DNA from: Selaginella moellendorffii
Lineage: Eukaryota > Streptophyta > Lycopodiopsida > Selaginellales > Selaginellaceae
Length of the DNA stretch: 64,000 nucleotides
Direction of reading: 5' to 3'
NCBI RefSeq assembly: GCF_000143415.4
Contig: NW_003314413.1
Coordinates: 190,832-254,831 of the forward strand
A model generated the notes under the pieces. That model was not told the origin of the DNA and searched no databases. It was given only the letters and a program-made list of their open reading frames with translations. This document shows positions 57,655 through 64,000 of this stretch, piece after piece (position 1 is the first letter of the stretch; the number at the start of each line of letters is the position of its first letter). Position numbers and translations under genes: made by a program.

Positions 57655-58649
57655 TCATACAGCGTTTTTAATCGTGGTGCTGTACGGCTCCTTTCTCCCG
57701 TCGTGCTTGACGAAATCGTAGTAGTAACTCCACAACATCACGCCGCCGTACTTGCTCGACTCCTTGATCTTCGGAAGAACCTGTTGCTTGAGAACTTTCG
57801 CGGGCATGTATCCGTCCTTGGTGGAGGGGCTGTCGGTGGCGCCGCTCAAGCTTGCTGGCAGGCCGAAGAAGACCTTCTTCACTGGAACTTTGGTCGTCCA
57901 CTTGTGCCAAGCCGCGAACACGTTGTCCAGAGTCTTGTTTGGGTTGTCCTGGCAGTTGTGATTGTTGTAGAACTGGACCCAGGCGTAGTCGAACACGCCC
58001 GTGTTGAGAGCCGGGCCGAGGAACTCGTCCGGGAACGGGCACTGCGGGGCTGCGGACAAGAGCACCGGCCTGTCTTTGGTGGAGCGGAGCTTAATCTGCT
58101 TGGCAAGCTGAGTGTAGCCGGTTTGAGTCGAGGTCATCTCCATGTCGAAGTCGATCCCGTCCAGCACCGCGTCGCCGAGAGGCCTGGAGCTGCTGTTTCC
58201 TGCTCCTCTTCCCAGAAAGTTGTTCCACAGATAGTCCGATACGGCTATGGCGTCCTTGTCCGAGACAATGCTGTAGTTGCCTTCGGCCCCACCGAGCGAA
58301 AGGAACGCCCTGACACCTTTGCTCTGGCAGAACTTTACGTCCTGTCCGACTGGACCACAGTTGATAGCGCTGCCGTTGATGGCACTGCCGCTGACACCCC
58401 CGCAGTGATCAGCGAGGTCCAGCTTTGGAGCTCTCCCGTCGCCAAACACGCTGAGGAAGCTGAGCACGACGATGCCGTAGTTCCCCGTCTCACAGGCTGT
58501 TTTGAGACTGCCTTCCTTCTCGTAAGTTCCCAGTATACAACGACTGTGCCATTAGCCCTCTTCTTGCAGTCTACTCCGGAAACTAAGCTAGATGCGACTA
58601 GAGTAAGCACAAGAGAAACCAAATTACTCACAAGTCCCCTGGTCTTCAT
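57655..58649 (-). pseudogene. Class III chitinase (GH18) with a one-base frameshift in the assembly
   Basis: The Met at 58649 begins a secretion signal (MKTRGLVSNLVSLVLTLVAS) and the first strand (GTVVVYW). Right after YW the frame must change by one base: the other frame continues TYEKEGSLKTACETGNYGIV and runs open to the stop at 57655. It holds VRAFLSLGGAEGNYS, the catalytic DGIDFDMEM (D, D and E of the GH18 DxxDxDxE motif present), the substrate-side WVQFYNNHNCQ, and GVMLWSYYYDF. Apart from that shift the protein looks complete at about 320 residues, and the break lies at a GGG run (58529-58531), so either a recent inactivation or a sequencing slip is possible. The family hydrolyses chitin in defence and is secreted. 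Confidence 0.8.
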
Positions 58650-58689
58650 TCTCCTTCGCTTCCGTGGCCCTCCAGTTCCCACCTATTAG

Positions 58690-58868
58690 GACAGATGAGT
58701 CCATGACAAAGAGCTTAGCTTACCTTGTGCTCGAGTTTGCCTTAAGTCGTCCAAATTGCTGCAGCTGTGCAACACTGTCAAGATCGAAACTTATTTGTCG
58801 CTCGATGACTGTCTCGAAGAAGTGCTCGAAAAAGCAACACACTTTATTGGTGGCCACGTCGGGCGTGA
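58690..58868. other. Spacer between chitinase and SSL fragment
   Basis: No feature seen. Confidence 0.3.
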
Positions 58869-59325
58869 CTAAAGCTGCCGAAGTTTCAACTTGCCAACGT
58901 AGTTCCTGGCCAAGTTTCCCAGATAGAGATAATCGCCGACTTCCAAGGCCGTCGTCACCAAGGCTATCAACTTCCCTGTCGGATCTTCATAGAATGCCAG
59001 CGGCACCCCATCTTGGCCAACTGCTAGAACTTTGGCCATCTTTGAGGACGCGGAGATCTTCTGCAGCACACCCGGAAGGGCCAAGATGTGCTTCAGTGGT
59101 GCTATCTTCATTAAAGTGTCAGTCAGCCTTGTCCTTCCCTGAAGTCAGTGTCCACATGAAGTCTGATTGGATGTTATGAAATATAAAGCAAACTTACTGC
59201 TACCAATCCAATCCAGAATCTATCTTGGCCGTTGTGTCTAATGTTGTCTGGATGTCCAGGCAAGTTATCGATAAAAACTTCCATGGTTCCTTCCCTTTCA
59301 CCTTGCAACCAGTACTTCATGAGGA
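58869..59325 (-). pseudogene. Truncated strictosidine synthase-like copy
   Basis: Two exon-like pieces match the C-terminal half of the SSL gene at 56010: MKYWLQGEREGTMEVFIDNL (about 59320-59260) with HPDNIRHNGQDRFWIG, and MAKVLAVGQDGVPLAFYEDP to DYLYLGNLARNYVGKLKL (to 58869). Upstream exons are absent; the match stops abruptly at about 59325, where retroelement sequence begins. It is a 5'-truncated duplicate. Confidence 0.8.
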
Positions 59326-59329
59326 TATT

Positions 59330-60720
59330 TGTCAAGATACTTGTCAGGATATTTGAGGATACTTGGCAAAGAAGATATTTGTTATGGATATAGGTGATAT
59401 AGATGTGTTCTATGCCTTCATATCAGGCTTGCAAACCTGGGTTCATGGCGAGGTGATGTGTTAGAACTCGACAAATTACAAGGAAGCGTTGGATACGAGT
59501 ATTAAGGTGCATTTCAATGATAACCTGCGAAAGGGGAATACGACGGGGTCAGGGTCCACGTTTAGTAAAGGGGCCAAACCAAGGGGAACATATAGCAAAG
59601 AGAAATTCAAGAGGAGTTTCTCTAAGAATGAGTCCTTGGGGTTCAAGAAAGGCAAATTCGGTGGCCAGCGAGCAAGTATGTGGGGGAGTCAAATAAAAAG
59701 AGACAAACCCATGGATAAGAAAGTCAAGTCTGTTAGTAGCGTGGGAAACAACATATGCTACAACTGCGGTGAAGTGGGACACTTCTTGAACCCAAAGAAG
59801 GCCAGAGCCAATATGGCCATTAAGTCGGATGAAATCCAAACTAAGGTATGTGATCCAGTCTTTAGCTCAAAGTTACACGAACAACTTTGGTAGAGAGTCG
59901 TTCGCGACATTTACTAGCCCTCCGAGGGAAGCTCAAAGGTAACTTTGTTAAGATCTTTATTAACATGGGCGCTTTGGATAATTTTGTGGCTGCAGACATA
60001 GTCTGGCAAGCCAGACTAACGGTGCAGTGGCTGGGTGAATCAAGGATGATAGAGTTTGTTCAAGGTAGCCAAAGCACCGATGAGATACTTTGATAAGCGA
60101 GAGTCGAAGTAGGGACATGGAAAGTAAACATGGATTTCACCGTATTGGACATGGCGAGATTTGACGTAATCTTTAGGATGGATTAGTTCAATCAGTTCGT
60201 AGTAGCCTTGCATGGACAAGGGAGGAACCTTGTGGTATTAGCGAATGCCCAGGGAGAATGATCTAGGGTGGAGGCCCAGGATCTAAAGGTAGGGCAATGT
60301 AAGGCCAAAGACTCCTGCTTAAATCTAGTGTCCACGAAAGGACAACTCACTAAAGGAACCAAAATAGCATTTTTATGCTTACTCTCGGTGAAAAGTGACA
60401 AAAAGATGGATATGGAAGAAGTGATCCAGTGGGTGTTAGACCAATTCCAGAATACCATGCCAAAGGAGCTACCGGCGGGGTTGCCCCCCGCACGACCGAT
60501 AGAACATAAGATTGAGCTGGTTGAGGGTGCTAAGGTGGTGGTTCGTCCCCCCTATCGTTTGAACAAAAAGGAATTCAAGGAGTTCAAGCGCTAACTAGAG
60601 GAGTTGGTGGACAAAGGGTATGTTAGGTTGAGCAAGTCGTTGTATAAGGCACCAGTGTTATTTGTGAAAAAGAAAGATGGATCTATGCGCATGTGCATAG
60701 ACTACCGGTTACTCAACAAG
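59330..60720 (+). mobile_element. Ty3-type gag-pol fragment (family C)
   Basis: A gag C-terminal frame (59489-59893) carries a zinc knuckle CYNCGEVGHFL that lacks its last Cys (NPKKAR follows). A protease-like region follows at about 59940-60190 (FINMGALDNFVAADI, DMARFDVIFRM), then a frame (60268-60594) with MPKELPAGLPPARPIEHKIE and the RT start [36 protein letters not shown], cut exactly at 60720. Stops separate the parts. The missing 5' LTR and the cut RT show two truncations. Confidence 0.85.
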
Positions 60721-61583
60721 TGTCAGGAATCCCCAATTCTTTCCACATTCCTGACTCTCGGCGGATTCTTGACCTACAGACCACATTCCTGACTCTCAAG
60801 ACACTTCCCTATTTCTGACTCTCGAGACACTTCCCTATTCCTGACTCTCTAATTTCCCGTTCGATTCCTGAGTCTCGAGCCACATTCCTGATGATGATGG
60901 GGTGCCTCATCGACCTCAGCTATATTTAGGCCGTCCTCGATCCAAGAGTGGTGGAGCTTCATCAACCTATAGTATATATAGGTTAGCCTTCTACCATTTC
61001 TCCACAATCTGAATCAACGCCAGTTTAAGGCTTTTTTTTCGTTTCCACTAGCTTTTCTTTTTGTCTTCTGCATTTTCCAATTTTGATCTTGTTAGGGGTC
61101 TTGACAGTTTGATTCAGATTGTGTTTTTTTCAGTTTTTGCTTTAGCTTGTTTTGATTGTTTGATTGCCTTTGTCTTTTTTCCCCCTTTTTCTTTCTTCTT
61201 TGCCGATGGAGTCTCCAAGCCATCCTAATTTCTTTGCCGAAGTCCTTGCAAAAATCCAGTCTGAGAATACCGAGTTGAAGGCGACCCTTCTTCGCATGCA
61301 GCAGGAGCTTGCTTCACTTTCGGCTCAAGGATCCAGCAAAGTTCCTGAACCGAAGGTGAGTTTCCCGGCAAAATTTTTAGGTGAGTGTTTGGAGCTTTGC
61401 GGATTCCTAAACCAGATGGAGCTGATCTTCGCACTTCAACATCGGCGGTACCCCACTCCCGAGTCTCAAATCGACACAATTGGGACGTTGCTCGAAGGTG
61501 TAGCTTTGTCATAGTTTTCTCCTCTTTTGGAAAAGAGCATGAAAGGGGTCGTGGTTCCGGAGCTAATGGATCTTCATGTAAGC
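60721..61583 (+). mobile_element. 5' part of another Ty3-type element (family D): LTR and gag start
   Basis: Sequence from TGTCAGGAATCCCC at 60721 interrupts the family C reverse transcriptase. 60721-60900 repeats ATTCCTGACTCTC-like units five or more times. TATA-like sequences lie at 60920 and 60967. The LTR 3' limit is not clear. A gag-like frame starts at ATG 61206 (MESPSHPNFFAEVLAKIQSE) with a coiled-coil start, PKVSFPAKFLGECLELCGFL and NQMELIFALQHRRYPTPESQ, ending in TAG at 61512; codons continue after it (FSPLLEKSMKGVVVPELMDL) to about 61575, where family B-like LTR sequence begins. Confidence 0.7.
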
Positions 61584-62679
61584 GACTAAATTTTCCATTC
61601 TACTTTAGTCACTTAACCACACCTCTGACCACTTGGAGGAGTCTCATTCACAACCTCCATAAGTCCAATCCAAGACTTGGGACTTGCTAGCCTTGAGAAT
61701 GGCATCCATGCCACTCAACATTTGCACTTGGTCCAAGTGCTCCACGTGACCGATCCCATGACCGACACTCAAAGGTACCACCGACATAGCAGCCCGTTAC
61801 GCTAAGGCCATGCCCAATCACCTTTGCCACACTGGTAGTCCAATACCACTTGCATCACCGTCTTGGTTCTCCAAGACTAGGCAAACCATCCGTGAGTGGT
61901 CATCTCAGATCCACTCCATAGTATCCTTAGGATGCCCACCGACAAGGGGAATAGCCTTCCCCAATATCCCTCTATAAGTCCCCACTAAGTCCCTTTCTGC
62001 CCCTAGCCGTGTTTGCCAACACTGCCACTTGATCGAGACCCACAGGCCCGACCACTAAGTCCCACGGTCCTCTGGGACTTCCTCACCACACGACTGTGTC
62101 CTTGGTCACTACCCCAGAGGACTGCTCCTCTTCCTTTCCACAGTCTGGGCCTTTTGGGCAACATTTCGGAACACCGTGGCCTTACGCGAGCCACCTGGGT
62201 ACTCTCCTCGCCTTCTGCCCTTAGGTGCTCTAGCCATGGGCTTAGAGCGGGTTCCGTTGAGCCACACCAGGTATCCAAGTAGGTAGTGCCACCCACACTT
62301 GGACTGGGAGCATCGGCCAGTCGATCTCCCAGGGGAACTAGAGCCGGCTCTTGAACACTTCACCAAGCTACCCCGCTTGTCGGTCCGTGTTCACTCTAGT
62401 CTTGGACTTCCCAGTGGGCAGCTCATCACCCAACACTGGGTCCGGCCTTCCTGGGCCAAACTGGCCTTTCCTGGCCAAACTGGCTCCACTGCAGTCCTCC
62501 CCCCTACTATACTTTTGGAGCTCACCAAACCCCCTAGGGTCTGGGAGACGAACGCTTTGGGCTTTCACCCTCTCAGGCTCCGGACTCGGACTCGGACTCG
62601 GACTTGGACTCGGACTCGGACTCGGACTCGGGCTCGGGCTCGGTCTCGGCCTCAGCCTCGGTCTCGGTCTCGGTCCCGA

Positions 62680-62711
<32 letters not shown>

Positions 62712-63960
62712 CCGGTCTCGGTCTCGACTTCGGACTCCATCTCGGACTCCATCTCGGACTCCATCTCGGACTCCATCTCGGACTCCATCTCGGGTCCATC
62801 TCGGGTCCATCTCGGGTCCATCTCGGACTCCATCTTGGACTCCATCTCGGGTCCATCTCGGACTCCATTTCGGGTCCATCTCGGGTCCACCTCGGACTCC
62901 ATCTCGGACTCCATCTCGGGTCCATCTCGGACTCCATCTCGGACTCCATTTCGGGTCCATCTCGGGTCCACCTCGGACTCCACTTCGGACTCCTTCTCGG
63001 ACTCCATCTCGGGTCCATCTCGGACTCCACTTCGGACTCCAACTCGGGTCCATCTCGGACTCCACTTCGGACTCCAACTCGGGTCCATCTCGGACTCCAC
63101 TTCGGACTCCAACTTGAGTCCATCTCGGACACTCCCACGTGTCATGTGTTGGCCCTTTTGGGTCCCTCTTTGGAGCCTCGCCTTTTGTTCGCTTCGTGCT
63201 CGTTCCTCGAGCACTTCGTTGGGAGTTCCACTCCCGCTCTTGACTTTTCAAGTCGGAGCTTTTGGTCCAAACGTGTTACGCTCGTTTGGCTCTCGCTTCG
63301 GCCACTACCATGTGGCGCCCTTCCGGCTCCACTTTGGGGCCTAGGGATTTTGTGTCTCACAACTCCACCACCCATAGACGAAGTTCGATGTCCTCATCGA
63401 ACGGTAAACCATTTTATAAAGTAACACCCTCATGTGTTACCATTTCCATCCTTGGCACCTAGCCAATATTTGTTAATGGTCTGACATTGAAGGCTCACTA
63501 TGCCTTCTCCATATTCGTCAATGGTTGGACATTGAAGGCTCACCATGCCTTTTGCATATCCTCTAAGGAGGGTAGTCTCTCCAACTCAGAGACTGATTGG
63601 ACCACATATAGTGGTTCTCTCCTTTTATTGGTTTAGTTCTCGCTAAACCTCTTAGAGACCCTTCTCTAAGTCAATCCCACTACTCCTTCTCGAGTAGTCT
63701 CAATTTCCATCGATATAACCTTTGCACTTTGGAACTTTGAATTTTGACTTCTTGGAGTCAATTTCCTAGGTGTCTCCGACACCTTGCCTTGCACCTTTTG
63801 TGCAACTCCACTTCCCATCCTAGGAAGTTCTCTACTCGAGGGCACCATCATCCTCTCTTCTATTTCGTGCCAAAGTTCCAGTTATCATACTTTGTGCTAG
63901 GGCTGTTCATGGCCCTATCATTTGGCTACCTTACCGCTCCCTCCCTTGGAGCTTCCACTT
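61577..63960 (-). repeat. Family B-related LTR with a long TCGGACTC-type array
   Basis: The left edge TGTAAGCGACTAAATTTTCC resembles the family B LTR edge at 49299. CTACTATACTTTTGGA then GCTTTGGGCTTTCACCC (62508-62570) and ACTCCACCACCCATAGACGAAG (63361 onward) match the minus family B LTR in order. The right edge was not found and may lie beyond the window. The interior array occupies 62576-63135. The long reading frames across it on both strands, made of Ser/Asp/Arg/Thr repeats, are products of the repeat. Confidence 0.6.
62576..63135. repeat. Degenerate TCGGACTC/TCGGGTCCA tandem array
   Basis: About 560 bp. The first part is built of 6-bp GGACTC and GGTCTC units, the second of 12-bp units (TCGGACTCCATC) and 11-bp units (TCGGGTCCATC). 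It corresponds to the shorter arrays in the family B LTRs at 50094-50370 and 54010-54245. Confidence 0.9.
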
Positions 63961-64000
63961 TCGCCAAATCGGAGCATTTCGGAATCCCTCCTTGGAAACA

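Noticed and set aside
57487-58689. 400-codon plus-strand frame opposite the chitinase
   Set aside because: The minus strand has clear GH18 motifs; the plus frame has none and is a shadow.
62299-63424. Very long frames made of Ser-Asp, Arg-Thr or Trp-Ser-Pro-Arg repeats on both strands
   Set aside because: They come from the tandem TCGGACTC array, which is open in several frames by composition alone.

Overview
The window is nuclear plant DNA, most likely from a lycophyte close to Selaginella. This is an inference from plant-only families (SWEET, E-class PPR, DRP2, REF/SRPP, plastid L29, LRR-XI receptor kinase), introns of only about 50-110 bp with GT-AG ends, compact genes, an intronless PPR gene with decaying PPR relatives nearby, and chromodomain Ty3 retroelements. 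No bacterial operons, CRISPR arrays or rRNA operons were seen.

Layout. 1-830: end of a REF/SRPP stress protein gene. 1013-3812 (-): a degenerate copper-ATPase (HMA) gene. 4966-8734 (+): dynamin-related protein DRP2. 8811-10592 (-): PPR protein. 10809-12109 (+): lactate dehydrogenase. 12214-12758 (+): plastid ribosomal protein L29. 13.7-14.9 kb (-): scrambled PPR remains. 15097-16111 (-): SWEET sugar transporter. 16392-19300 (+): PWI-like/RRM RNA-binding protein. 21046-22666 (+): GATA factor. 25071-27050 (+): organelle-type coiled-coil protein. 27.06-30.2 kb: duplicated, broken pieces of the coiled-coil gene and of the receptor kinase that follows. 30230-33254 (-): LRR receptor kinase. 33.9-43.4 kb: AT-rich block of decayed Ty3 elements (family A) in tandem, plus an LTR-like piece holding a 5S rRNA-like segment. 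44813-46072 (+): matrix metalloproteinase. 46298-47543 (+): fibrillarin. 47.8-48.15 kb (-): PPR remnant. 48.93-55.66 kb: a minus-strand family A element with chromodomain family B elements nested in it in inverted orientation around a 100-N gap. 56010-57461 (-): strictosidine synthase-like protein. 57655-58649 (-): class III chitinase with a one-base frameshift. 58869-59325 (-): truncated copy of the strictosidine synthase-like gene. 59.3-64 kb: further Ty3 fragments and a long TCGGACTC-type array.

The intact genes are housekeeping or signalling genes with no common pathway. The more interesting biology is genome dynamics: a convergent gene pair (coiled-coil and receptor kinase) that appears three times with complementary decay; a nested retroelement whose family B LTRs carry hypervariable hexamer-type arrays and share flanks with a piece holding the 5S internal promoter; and a Gag frame with the same in-frame UAG in several copies. 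All calls come from reading the sequence; no database search was run.
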